This document shows positions 8,780 through 17,682 of a stretch of DNA of 64,000 bases, in pieces. This DNA comes from DAOUJI01 sp965224415 (lineage in GTDB: Bacteria > Chloroflexota > Dehalococcoidia > Lucifugimonadales > JAGWBF01): positions 1,040,739 to 1,104,738 of the forward strand of contig CBDCZB010000004.1 of assembly GCA_965224415.1 (NCBI GenBank). The letters run 5' to 3'. How positions within the stretch are numbered: position 1 is the stretch's first letter; every line of letters starts with the position of its first letter. The notes under the pieces were generated by a model, which was not told the DNA's origin, did not search any database, and saw only the letters and a program-made list of their open reading frames with translations. The translations under genes were made by a program, and so were the position numbers.

Positions 8780-10015
8780 CTAACCTCTCTTAAGGATGAC
8801 GCCGCCGACGCCGCCTTCGGAGTTGAACAGAGCGATCTGTGGGTCCCGCACCTGGCGGCAGATGGTGCGGTCATAGGTGTGTTCGCCCTCACGCCAGTTG
8901 GGGCACAGGTCTTCGGCGTCCCCACGAAGCTGCTGGATCGCCTCCATGCCGCTGTTGAAGCCGTGGACATAGCCCTCGTTCATCAGGCCCCCGTGGGTGG
9001 TCATGGGAAGCTCCCCGTCCAGGCTTATGCGCCCGTCCCTGATGAAGTCTTTTCCTTCTCCCCTCTTGCAATATCCCATCTCTTCCAGGGCACGTATTGG
9101 TGTGTCCGAGAAGTTGTCGTAAGGCTCGTAGACATCTATGTCCTTAAGCTCAATCCCGGCCGCGTCCAGCAACCTGGGCATCATCCCTGGGTAGCCCGTG
9201 TCTATGATGTCGGTCTTGGGCGCTTCATTTTTTATGGCTGCAGAGACCAGCACAGGACGCTTCTTCAGGTCCCTGGCCCGCTCAGCGGTGGTGATGATCA
9301 CCGCCCCGGCGACGTCGGTTTCCAGGCAGCAGTCCAGAATGTGGTAGGGGTCCACAATCATGCGGGAGCTCTGATGGTCCTCTACGGTGATGGGGTCGCG
9401 CATGATGGCCCGCGGGTTCTTGACGGCGTTGGAGCGGGCATGGACACAGTATCTGGCCAGGTCCTCGCTGGTGACGCCGTAGAGGTCCATCCAGCGTCGC
9501 GCGTTCATCGCGAACTGGTGTGGGGCCCCGGCCATCCCGTATATGGATACGAACTGCCAGCGGTCGCCCACTCTCTGGGCCGATCCGACGTTGGACGACC
9601 ACCCGCCATACTGGCCCATACGTACGCCGGTGCGTCCGTTCATGCCCCGATAGGCCAGCACATAGTTGCAGATGCCGTGGTGTACCGCTTGGACCGCCAT
9701 GGTATAGCACAGGGTGGAGCAGTTGCCCCCGCCCTCCAGGTTGCAGTCCCAGTTGATGTTTTTTACACCCAGGGCGGTCAGCAAGTTCCTGGGCCATACA
9801 GTGTCTTGCAGCCCGTAGCAAACGGCTCCGTCCAATTCCTTTGGATCGAGGCCGGCATCGTTGCAGGCGTCCACCGCAGCCCTGACGGCCAGAGTCTGTA
9901 CACTAACCCCGGACCTGCGGGTGAATCCTCCCGGAACGCCGGGGCTTCGGCTGTAGCCGACGCCGACGATGGCCATCTTGTCGCGGAATTCCTTTTCCCT
10001 CGTTGTCGCCAGCAT
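8780..10015 (-). CDS. thiolase-like (SCP2/Ltp-type) protein, paralogue 3 (inverted)
   Basis: 411 residues, near copy of paralogues 1 and 2 on the opposite strand. Start ATG at 10015 (MLATTREKEF) with GAGGAGG upstream; the bases around this start are almost identical to those around 7184, so the copies separated recently. The loop reads EGGGNCSTLC as in paralogue 1, and the GHP-loop residue is again Tyr (GGLMNEGYVHG). It has no DUF35 gene of its own and may share the one at 6686. Confidence 0.85.
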   Translation of the reverse strand: MLATTREKEFRDKMAIVGVGYSRSPGVPGGFTRRSGVSVQTLAVRAAVDACNDAGLDPKELDGAVCYGLQDTVWPRNLLTALGVKNINWDCNLEGGGNCSTLCYTMAVQAVHHGICNYVLAYRGMNGRTGVRMGQYGGWSSNVGSAQRVGDRWQFVSIYGMAGAPHQFAMNARRWMDLYGVTSEDLARYCVHARSNAVKNPRAIMRDPITVEDHQSSRMIVDPYHILDCCLETDVAGAVIITTAERARDLKKRPVLVSAAIKNEAPKTDIIDTGYPGMMPRLLDAAGIELKDIDVYEPYDNFSDTPIRALEEMGYCKRGEGKDFIRDGRISLDGELPMTTHGGLMNEGYVHGFNSGMEAIQQLRGDAEDLCPNWREGEHTYDRTICRQVRDPQIALFNSEGGVGGVILKRG

Positions 10016-10911
10016 CGAATCCTCCTCTACCAAAAGCGTAATGCGGTAATCTACGATCTAGGACAGCGCAGCCAGCGTCTACAGGGATGAGGGTTCAGGC
10101 TGCTCGGTCTAAATCTGCGCACGCGGGGACCATAATTGGGATATCTCTGCAACCGGCGGTTCCCGCTTGCCGATACGGGCTTTCCAAGGCGCCCTCCGGG
10201 AATCTGCCAAGATTGTAGAACGATCCAACCCTTCGGTCAACGCAGAGCGGTGCCTCAGAATAAAGTGTTTCTGAGAGTGGTTAGGCGCTTAAAAATAGGA
10301 TACGGCGTGTCCGGCGACAACACGCAGATGGTGTACGAGGAGAAATCAAACAACATCGTGTGCGTCGCGGTCAACGGACTTGAGGCCGCCACATAGTAGA
10401 AGTAACCATCTTCTGCTCCGAGCATCAGTCGCTCCCTACATCATCGACCTTCCACAACGCACCGTGACAGCTACCCCTGTTGCTAGTGTTAGCTGCTGTC
10501 AACTCGAACAGTGACGCAGAAGTGGGCTTTGGCTTCGCCGACTCCTCGGTCTTGAACTCGGCCCGTAGAACAATGACCGCAACGGTCGGGGAGTTACGAA
10601 TACAGCCCCTGAAGCCCGGAGGTGGTGGGCCGGACTGGACGCAGTACTGTCTTCGAGTTGTTGGTGGCGTTCTAGCGATGCACCACTCTCATTGGACTTC
10701 TGGACGCGATTCACCGTCTCCGGGGACGATTGCCCTTACTTCTGCTGTCCTCCAGCCCCGTTAGACAAGAATCCGCCACATCGACGCGTGTCTGCCTATG
10801 CCGTGACGTTTTGCGCTTGCGATGCGTAATGAGGCATACGGTTCTCGACAAATCTACCCTCAATATGTTAAGATAATTGTTTACAGCACAGCGGCCGTCG
10901 GAGCGATCAAA
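10016..10911. other. intergenic, mostly featureless; possible remnant near 10280-10396
   Basis: About 900 bp without a supported gene. A frame ending at 10396 finishes with a protein-like stretch (GYGVSGDNTQMVYEEK and on) but has no good start and no recognised family; it could be a decayed gene end. A copy of the dispersed ggtgggcc...cagtactgt repeat lies at 10619-10665. Confidence 0.4.
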
Positions 10912-12306
10912 ATGAACGTCATCTGGATAGTTGCTGATACCTTTCGTCGAGACCACATAGGGGCTTACGGCAATTCGACCATCAGGACTCCTTCACTGGA
11001 TGCGTTGGCTGCCAAATCGGTTAGGTTCAACGCACACTACTCCGCCGGATTTCCGACCATGCCTACCCGGGCGGACCATCTCACGGGACGTTGGACCATG
11101 TCCTTCATGGGATGGGAGCCTCTGCCCTCTGGGGTAACCACCCTAACGGAGATACTGGCCGACCACGGCTTCCACACGGCGGCGTCGGTTGACACCCCGT
11201 ACTATCTGCGGAACGGGATGAACTACGATCGAGGGTTTCAATCCTTCTTCATGAATCGAGGCCAGGACACCATGTGGTCCCTCGTCCCTCAGCCCGGCTA
11301 CCACAACGAGGCTCTGGACGTACGGGAGGCGTGGCGGTTCGAATCGGACCGGAACGCTCCTCGGACCTTTATGACGGCAATGCAGTGGCTGGAGCGGCAC
11401 TACAAGGAGGACTTCTTTCTTTACGTCGACACTTGGGACCCCCACGAGCCTTGGGACGCCCCAGCTTACTACACGGAGCTGTATTGGCCGGGATACGATG
11501 GAGAGGTGGTGCTGCCTGTCTATGGGAACTGGCGGGACGTGCCGGGATACGGTGAAGAGACGCTGCGCAAAGGTCACGCCACCTACTGTGGCGAGATCAC
11601 TATGGTGGACACGTGGCTGGGGTTCCTGCTGAGGGCTGTGGAAAACATGGGCTTGATGGAGAAAACAACAATCATCTTCACCACGGACCATGGCTTCTAC
11701 TTTGGGGAGCACGGCGGGCTCTTCGGCAAGATGACCTCGGACAAACGCCCCGACGGGAGTCTACGCGCCTATGGTGAGTCTGGGTCCAAGTGGACCTACT
11801 CTCCCCTCTTCGAGGAACTCGTCCACCTGCCGTTACTGATTCGCACACCGGGAATAGGGCAGGGAGTATACAAGGGCCTCACCTCGGCCATCGACGTTAT
11901 GCCCACGGTGCTCGAGTTGATGGGGATGGAAATTCCGGCCTACGTCCAGGGCCGGTCTCTGGCGCCCGGAATGCGAGACCCCTCTATTCCGGGTCGGGAG
12001 TACGTGGTAAGCAGTATCCCCTTCGCCAACCCCGGTGACCCGGTCCATTCCGTCGACAGCCTCCTCCGGACTCTTTCGGACCACCCTGTCACTACCGTAA
12101 CTTCGGGCGAGTGGTCCCTGCTCTACAGCCCACAGGAACGGTTTTCGGAGTTGTACAACCTCGCCTCAGACCCGCGTCAGTTGGAAAACGTGATAGAAAC
12201 CCACACCGACGACGCCCGAGAGGTCCATCGCCTACTTGTGCAGTTCATGCGCGAGACCAAAGTCCCTGAGCGTTTGCTGAGCCCTCGACTGGAATTGCGC
12301 CTCTAG
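10912..12306 (+). CDS. sulfatase-superfamily hydrolase with Thr in the nucleophile position
   Basis: 464 residues from the ATG at 10912; an upstream in-frame ATG at 10822 would add a tail without homology. Alkaline-phosphatase/sulfatase fold: N-terminal metal-binding Asp in IWIVADTFRRDHIG, late FTTDHGFYFGEHG with the second metal pair, and the core motif at residues 49-53 reading T-M-P-T-R. True sulfatases have Cys or Ser first in C/S-x-P-x-R for formylglycine formation. Thr there points to unmodified Thr nucleophile chemistry, as in phosphodi/monoesterases of the superfamily, or a divergent enzyme. No signal peptide, so cytoplasmic. Same direction as the methyltransferase 36 bp downstream. 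Confidence 0.85.
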   Translation: MNVIWIVADTFRRDHIGAYGNSTIRTPSLDALAAKSVRFNAHYSAGFPTMPTRADHLTGRWTMSFMGWEPLPSGVTTLTEILADHGFHTAASVDTPYYLRNGMNYDRGFQSFFMNRGQDTMWSLVPQPGYHNEALDVREAWRFESDRNAPRTFMTAMQWLERHYKEDFFLYVDTWDPHEPWDAPAYYTELYWPGYDGEVVLPVYGNWRDVPGYGEETLRKGHATYCGEITMVDTWLGFLLRAVENMGLMEKTTIIFTTDHGFYFGEHGGLFGKMTSDKRPDGSLRAYGESGSKWTYSPLFEELVHLPLLIRTPGIGQGVYKGLTSAIDVMPTVLELMGMEIPAYVQGRSLAPGMRDPSIPGREYVVSSIPFANPGDPVHSVDSLLRTLSDHPVTTVTSGEWSLLYSPQERFSELYNLASDPRQLENVIETHTDDAREVHRLLVQFMRETKVPERLLSPRLELRL

Positions 12307-12342
12307 TGCGCTGCCCTACTGCAACAAGGGAAGTCCAAACCA

Positions 12343-13035
12343 ATGAATTCGACACCAGACTTTTCCGAGGCTTTCTATTCGCGCAATGCGCAGCGTTACG
12401 CCGAAGTTAGCCACAGTTTCCTCCAGTCTGTGTACATCAAAGCCTCGCATCCGGGGCTCAAGAGTGACCGGGACCTTATGGACCGGCTGCAAGAGCTAGT
12501 CCCTCCCGGATCACGAGGACTGGATGCCGGCTGCGGTGCAGGCGCGAGGGACGTCTTCATGTACTGGGGAAAGGGGTACGATATCTATGGGGTGGACGCG
12601 GTAGAAGAAAACATAGCCGAGGCGTGGAGGCTTCATCCGGAGATCGCGGGCAGGGTTCGCGTCGCGGACCTCCGCAAGCCCCTGCCGTATCAGGATGCGT
12701 CCTTCGACTTCATCCTGTGCAACGCGGTCATCCAGCATATAGAGCCCGAGCTGGTATTGGGGGTCATCTTGCCGGACTTCACCAGACTTCTCGACAGCCT
12801 GGGTGTTCTCCAGTTGATGTTCAAAGTGGGAACGGGAATCGCAACGGTCTACGACAAGGACTACGGCGCCGACAGGACCTTCCAACTCTACAGTGAGAAT
12901 GAGTTAGTTGACGTCCTTGAACAACAGGGATTGAGCATAGTGCAGGCCGAGGGCGAGAAACTGGGAGGAGTTATGTACTTCACCGACCCCAAGCCCATGG
13001 ACCACTGCGTCTTTTTCGCGCGGAAAACAAGATGA
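12343..13035 (+). CDS. class I SAM-dependent methyltransferase
   Basis: 230 residues, Rossmann-fold methyltransferase. Motif I is GLDAGCGAGARD (~residue 63), the acidic end of strand 2 is IYGVDAVEENI, and motif IV-like FDFILCNAVIQH follows. C-terminal FTDPKPMDHCVFFARK matches the product at 60015, a clear paralogue. Substrate not known. It lies between the sulfatase-fold hydrolase and an APH-type kinase in one direction; together they suggest modification of a small metabolite or surface component. Confidence 0.88.
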   Translation: MNSTPDFSEAFYSRNAQRYAEVSHSFLQSVYIKASHPGLKSDRDLMDRLQELVPPGSRGLDAGCGAGARDVFMYWGKGYDIYGVDAVEENIAEAWRLHPEIAGRVRVADLRKPLPYQDASFDFILCNAVIQHIEPELVLGVILPDFTRLLDSLGVLQLMFKVGTGIATVYDKDYGADRTFQLYSENELVDVLEQQGLSIVQAEGEKLGGVMYFTDPKPMDHCVFFARKTR

Positions 13036-13089
13036 AGTCCGAAGATCCCTGCGTCCGCGACCGAGCTTGGGCCAGCCTATGGGATTAAC

Positions 13090-14187
13090 ATGACCAGTTT
13101 GCGCGTCCCCAGAAACCTCGAAGAGATTACCCCACGTTGGTTGACCGACGCGCTGCATAGTAAAGATGCCACACGGAGCGCCCGCGTGATACGCGTCTCG
13201 GCGGAGACCATTACAGGGGGCAAGGGATTTATGAACCAGGTGGCCCGACTCGAGCCCCAATACGAGGGCGACCCTACGGCCCTTCCTGGCAGCATCATAG
13301 CCAAGCTTCCCTCCGCAGACCCCTTGTTGAAGAACCTCTCAGAGAGGTTGGGACATCAACGGCGCGAAGTCAGCTTCTACCAACACCTTGCAGGACGCGG
13401 CCCGTTGCGGACTCCTAAGAGCTACTATTCATATACAGACCCAACGACCGGGAATACGGTTGTGCTGTTGGAGGATATGACCTGGGCCCGGCAAGGTGAC
13501 AGCGTGGCGGGTTGTTCGTTGGCCGACGCCCGCCTGTGCTTGAGCGAGTTGGCCAAATTCCATGCCTCTTGGTGGGGCAATCCCTGCTTGGACCGGCTGG
13601 AGTGGGTCCCACTGAAGGACGGTGAAACCGGCGATTACCAGGAAGTTTACGCCGATGCGTGGAAATCTTTTGTGGAAAAGAGCGAGGAGGGCATGCGGCG
13701 TGGTTTGAGACTAGTTGGTGAACGCCTAGCCGTTCATATCCCGAAGATAAAGGCCACACTCACAAGACATCCCCGCACCATGGTTCATGGCGACTATCGC
13801 CTCGACAATTGCTTCTTTCCCGATTCGCCAGGTTACGGACCGCTGACTGTCATCGATTGGGAGTTCTGTACGCGCAGCAGGGGGGTCTACGACGTGGCTA
13901 CCTTCGTCAGCGAAGCGTTCTCCCCGGGCCAGCGACGAGACCACGAGGTCGGTCTCCTACGACGCTATCACAACACTCTGATCAGCTGCGGCGTGAGCGG
14001 CTACTCGTTCGAAGAGTGCTTAGATGATTACCGGCTATCCATGATGGAAGTTCTAGTCTTCTGGGTGGTCACAGGGGGCCACTGCAACTTCGATGGTCTA
14101 CGGGCCAAAAGGTACTTGTACAACACATTGCAGCGTCTCGAGGCCGCGATCTCAGACCTCGCCTGCACAGAACTGCTTTCCGCCTAA
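13090..14187 (+). CDS. APH/choline-kinase-like phosphotransferase
   Basis: 365 residues of the aminoglycoside phosphotransferase/ecdysteroid-kinase-like superfamily. The N-lobe carries GGKGFMNQVARLE and a Lys strand (SIIAKLPS). The C-lobe has the catalytic loop HGDYRLDNCFF (~residue 235) and the metal-binding VIDWEFC. It would phosphorylate a hydroxylated small molecule with ATP. Last gene of the sulfatase-fold/methyltransferase/kinase group; no resistance role is implied by context. Confidence 0.85.
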   Translation: MTSLRVPRNLEEITPRWLTDALHSKDATRSARVIRVSAETITGGKGFMNQVARLEPQYEGDPTALPGSIIAKLPSADPLLKNLSERLGHQRREVSFYQHLAGRGPLRTPKSYYSYTDPTTGNTVVLLEDMTWARQGDSVAGCSLADARLCLSELAKFHASWWGNPCLDRLEWVPLKDGETGDYQEVYADAWKSFVEKSEEGMRRGLRLVGERLAVHIPKIKATLTRHPRTMVHGDYRLDNCFFPDSPGYGPLTVIDWEFCTRSRGVYDVATFVSEAFSPGQRRDHEVGLLRRYHNTLISCGVSGYSFEECLDDYRLSMMEVLVFWVVTGGHCNFDGLRAKRYLYNTLQRLEAAISDLACTELLSA

Positions 14188-14549
14188 GACCAAAGAGGGC
14201 CTACCAATAGAATTTCCAAGGTGGCTCTCTGTATTGACTACAGTCAGCCACGGCTGGAAACGGTGGGCCTAAGGGGACTGGACACAGTACCGTTTTCGGA
14301 CTAGTTGTAGTCCTGTGCCTTTCGGAATCGGTATGCCAAGTCTACAGGAAAATGGGAGTTATATTCGGCAACGCCACGTCTGCACACCGCTTTGACGGCA
14401 GGACCCAGCGAAGCTTCGCTGCTTGGACAGGAGGCCGTTCCCGGTAAGTCGCGAGCATCCGATATAAGAGCTTGGATGGCGCACCCTATCGCTCCAGCCC
14501 TGTCTTTGGACAACTCTCCAAGGGTTGCCCAACGGCTCGAATCTCTATA
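14188..14549. other. intergenic with one dispersed repeat copy
   Basis: No supported gene. Bases 14260-14305 hold the ggtgggcctaaggggactg...ttcggactag repeat also found near 10.6, 46.8 and 48.4 kb. Confidence 0.5.
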
Positions 14550-14592
14550 TGTTGGCAACCAGCAAAAATGGCACACTCTGAGACCCGAGAGA

Positions 14593-15567
14593 TCAGGGAT
14601 CGGGTTGAGGTCTCATAAGCTCGCTGAGGGCCCTGTTCTGCTGTCTTCGCCGTTGGATTGTTTGAGCCTGCACCTCCCTTCTCCGTCGTAGGATCTCCTG
14701 CCTCTTCCCTTGAGTACGTCCGACGGAGTCACGTTTCTCAGGACTTTGTGGCAGCGTCGGTAGTGTACTGACGAAGGCGACGACGGCCGCCTCCAAGTCC
14801 GAGGGCGCCTCATGCGGCAGTTGGTTCACGTCCCGCACAAGTGTTTGGTGGCACCGCTCCAGCTTGCCGTTGGTCTGAGGGTGGAAGGGCGTTGCCAGGA
14901 TGTGCTTGATGCCCACCATGCCGAGGCAGTCCCTGAAGGCTCTTGATACATAGCCGGGGCCGGTCTGAGCAGCTTGGTCCGGTCTGATATTGGGACCTGG
15001 TCCATGCCGGTCCTGTCCATCGCGTCCTGGCCCACATCGATGAAGGACTGGGCCGTCATGTCCCGTTGAAGCCTGTAAGCCAATATGAAACGAGAGTAGT
15101 CGTCCATCACGGTGACCAGGCAGTAGTAGCCCCAACCCACCACCCTGAAGTAGGAGGCATCGGTAGCCCACATCTGGTGGGATCCGTGGTCTTGTGGTGG
15201 CGCTCCTTACTCGCGGCCAACCGTGTCTTGGGTCTTTTCACCAAACCCTCTCCGCGCAGGATGCGGTAGACCGTAGACTCTGATACCGAGAAGCCCACAT
15301 TGTCGGCGACCCACGTTGCCAGCTGCCTGCAGCTCAGCTCCGGCATCTCCCTTGCTGACGACAGAATATGGTCGACTTCCCAGGAAGTGAGTCTTTCCAT
15401 GGGGGCTTGCCGCCTGCTGCCTTGTCCTCAAGTCCTTGTTGCTCCTTCCGTCTCAGCCGCCGGCGGTAGGCGCTCCCGGGGACTCCCAATTCACCGAGGG
15501 CCCTGCGTTTAGGGAGGCCGGATGAAGCCATCTTGTCCAGCGCCTCCGCCTTCTCTGCGCCACTCAT
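14593..15567 (-). pseudogene. IS3-type transposase orfB, degenerate
   Basis: An rve integrase-core transposase split over at least four frames. Recognisable blocks: N-terminal MSGAEKAEALDKMASS, HTH part SVSESTVYRILRGEGLVKR, catalytic WATDASYFRVVGWGYY and VMDDYSRFILAYRLQRD, then GPGYVSRAFRDCLGMVGIKH and HPQTNGKLERCHQTL with the catalytic Glu. The second catalytic Asp (SDNGPGY in copy 2) is deleted here, so this copy is dead. Confidence 0.85.
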
Positions 15568-15971
15568 CCGCTGATGCCGCCGGCGCCCTGAGGCATTGGT
15601 ATGGACGTTTTTTTGAGACGATAGACCTCAAGGGACAGATCGGCGACCAACTGCTTTAGCTCCCCGTTCTCCCGCTTGAGCTGATGGACCTCCTGCCGGG
15701 TAGCATCTCGCACGCTGTCGCGGGTAAGCCTCTCCTTGCCAGCCTCCATGAACTCCTTGGTCCAGGAGTAGTAGGAGTGAGGCTTGATTCCCTCCCGCCT
15801 GCACAGGTCACTCACGGTGGCCTCGCGGCGGAAGCCTTCCAACACGATACGAATCTTCTCTTCCGGGGTGTACTTGCGCCGAGCAGCGGCCTTAACCGTT
15901 CTGACGAAGGACCTGGCCGCCTCTGTGCGTTCATCTGCGGCCGTTGCTTTACCTGTTTCTGTCTGGGACAT
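15564..15971 (-). CDS. IS3-type transposase orfA (HTH_Tnp_1)
   Basis: 135 residues. Helix-turn-helix domain (KYTPEEKIRIVLEGF...VSDLCRREGIKPHSYYSW) followed by a leucine-zipper-like helix (QEVHQLKRENGELKQLVADL) usual for IS3 OrfA. Intact and nearly identical to the copy at 63483. Its stop overlaps the orfB start (ATGA). Confidence 0.9.
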   Translation of the reverse strand: MSQTETGKATAADERTEAARSFVRTVKAAARRKYTPEEKIRIVLEGFRREATVSDLCRREGIKPHSYYSWTKEFMEAGKERLTRDSVRDATRQEVHQLKRENGELKQLVADLSLEVYRLKKTSIPMPQGAGGISG

Positions 15972-16150
15972 CTTTGGCTCCTCTATCTGAAGTACTCTAC
16001 CTCATCCAGGGAGCTGACCCCACCTCAAGTCTCTCGGGTTTTTCTACCCCCTCAGGTGTCCCATTTTCGCTGACGACTTACAGTCCTTCCCCCGGCACGT
16101 CGATGTATGCGGCCTCTTTTGCGTTGCAGGCCCCTGCGCCCAGGGCGGCC

Positions 16151-16387
16151 TCAGTCTCTGAATATGTGGCCGAGACCCAGGCTGTCGGCCAGCGCCAGCA
16201 GGGCCCTCATGTACCGCATGCCGGGGCGTGCCCGGCCCAGGACCCAGCGCCTCATGGTGTAGGGATGGACGCCGAGACGCCGGTTCAACTCCGCCCACGT
16301 CAGCCCCGACTCCTCCTTGAGCCGCTCCGGGAAGTCGTCGGGGACTTGGTAGGTCACTCTGCTGTGGTGGATACGCTGTCGAGGCAT
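16151..16387 (-). CDS. small XRE-like helix-turn-helix protein
   Basis: About 78 residues from the ATG at 16387 (MPRQRIHHSRVTYQVPDDF); the open frame extends upstream to 16573 but that part is not protein-like. The helix-turn-helix is ESGLTWAELNRRLGVHPYTM, then RRWVLGRARPGMRYM and a C-terminal helix LLALADSLGL. Single-domain DNA-binding proteins of this kind are common regulators. It sits between the IS element and the end of the giant-gene remnant; target unknown. Confidence 0.6.
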   Translation of the reverse strand: MPRQRIHHSRVTYQVPDDFPERLKEESGLTWAELNRRLGVHPYTMRRWVLGRARPGMRYMRALLALADSLGLGHIFRD

Positions 16388-16597
16388 GGAATCGGCGGTC
16401 CTTCCGCAGGACGGCTGCAATCTCTCTCCAACTGCGATGTCCGGGCCGTCCGGAAACCCCAGGCGGTACGGTGTGTGGAGTGCAAGCGCCCGCAGTCGGT
16501 CCAACCCGGAGCCCTGGGAGAGGCCGCCGCTTGCTTGCCCAATGGCTCCGGCGGCCTCCCCAGCTTCATCCATATGTGCGGGCTTTTTTCGTTCCCT

Positions 16598-17682
16598 CTA
16601 CCGGCCCGGACCGCTGACGGTCAGTACCAACTCGTTGGACAGTTTTTTGCCGTCGCTCGTGCGGATGGTTCCCTCGCGTTCGCAGTCCTCGATACCTGCT
16701 ACGGGGCCTCCGGGATGTCGATGTGGAACCAGCGGGACCGCTCGCTTGTTCCGTGCTCGTTAATGGAGTCGTCGCCGGGGTCGTCCCACGTGAGGGCCAC
16801 CGAGTCGTGCGACGCCGTGGCGGACAAGCCCGTGGGCTTATCGGGTACGGGCGCTGCCGGAGTGTCGATGTGGAACCAGCGCGAGCGTTCGCTCGTTCCG
16901 GCCCCGTTGATCGCCTTGATCCGGTAGGTGTAACGAGTCTCAGCCGCCACCGTGTTGTCGGTGTAGGTGGTGGCGGCCGTGCCCGTGTCCGCCACCAGCT
17001 CATCGAAGTGGCCCTGGGGGTCGACCCCGGGAATGCGCCGCAGGATCACGTAGCGGGTGATACTGTCGACGCCGGGGTCGTCCCAGGTGAGGGTCACAGA
17101 GTTGTGCGACGCCGTGGCGGAGAGACCCCTGGGCTTGTCCGGCGGCTCCGTGGGTTGCGCACCGGCCACCGCGTCCGTTGCCGCGCTGGTCAGAGTCTCT
17201 TCATTGCCCGCGTCGTCGGTGAAGCTAACCTGCACCTTGACTGTCTTGCTTTCTTCGCTATCGGTCAGGGTGTAGGTCGAGCCGGTGGCGCCTGCGATTT
17301 CGGCGTCGTCGGCAAGCCACTGGTACTCGTACTCGACGCTGCTAAGCCCGTCCGCGTCGGCGACCCCAGATGTGTTCGCCGTCAGCGTCTCCCCCACCTG
17401 CGCCGTGCCACTGATGGTGGGCGCGCCGGTGGCAAGAGAGTTGGGCCGGGCCGCCACCGCCTCCGTAGCCGCGCTGGTCAGAGTCTCTTCATTGCCCGCG
17501 TCGTCGGTGAAGGAGACGCTGACGCTGATGGCCTTGCCCATGTCGTCGGCAACCAGGGTGTAGGTCGAGTCAGTAGCACCTGAGATTTCCGTGTCCCTGC
17601 TCGCAAGCCACTGGTATTCGTACTGGACGTTGCTAAGCCCGTCAGCGTCCGTGATCCGCGACGTGTCTGCGCTGAGCGTCTG
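16598..17682 (-). pseudogene. 3' tail of the giant surface-protein gene, after an in-frame stop
   Basis: Continues the giant gene in the same frame beyond the TGA at 17683-17685, where other repeat copies have Gly (EVGQTL; here EA-stop-QTL). It encodes two Ig-like repeats (ADADGLSSVEYEYQWLADD) and FN3 units (HNSVTLTWDDPGVDSITRY). The last FN3 has an internal deletion (DDSINEHGTSERSRW). After a further stop at 16699 another frame still matches the end of the Ca-site-like module (TSDGKKLSNELVLTVSGPGR) to 16598. Decayed or rearranged 3' end. Confidence 0.7.

Larger units (their letters stand above)
14550..16082 (-). mobile_element. IS3-type insertion sequence, copy 1 (defective)
   Basis: 1533 bp bounded by imperfect terminal inverted repeats that begin TGT: tgttggcaaccagcaaaa at 14550 and the complement of tgtaagtcgtcagcgaaaa ending at 16082. 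OrfA and orfB overlap by ATGA as in the other copies. OrfB has several frame breaks, so the element is probably immobile by itself. No matching target duplication is seen (ata left, gtc right). Confidence 0.85.

Noticed and set aside
14301..14576. 91-residue minus-strand frame overlapping the IS3 left end
   Set aside because: Starts inside the IS terminus and has no recognisable domain; more likely chance.
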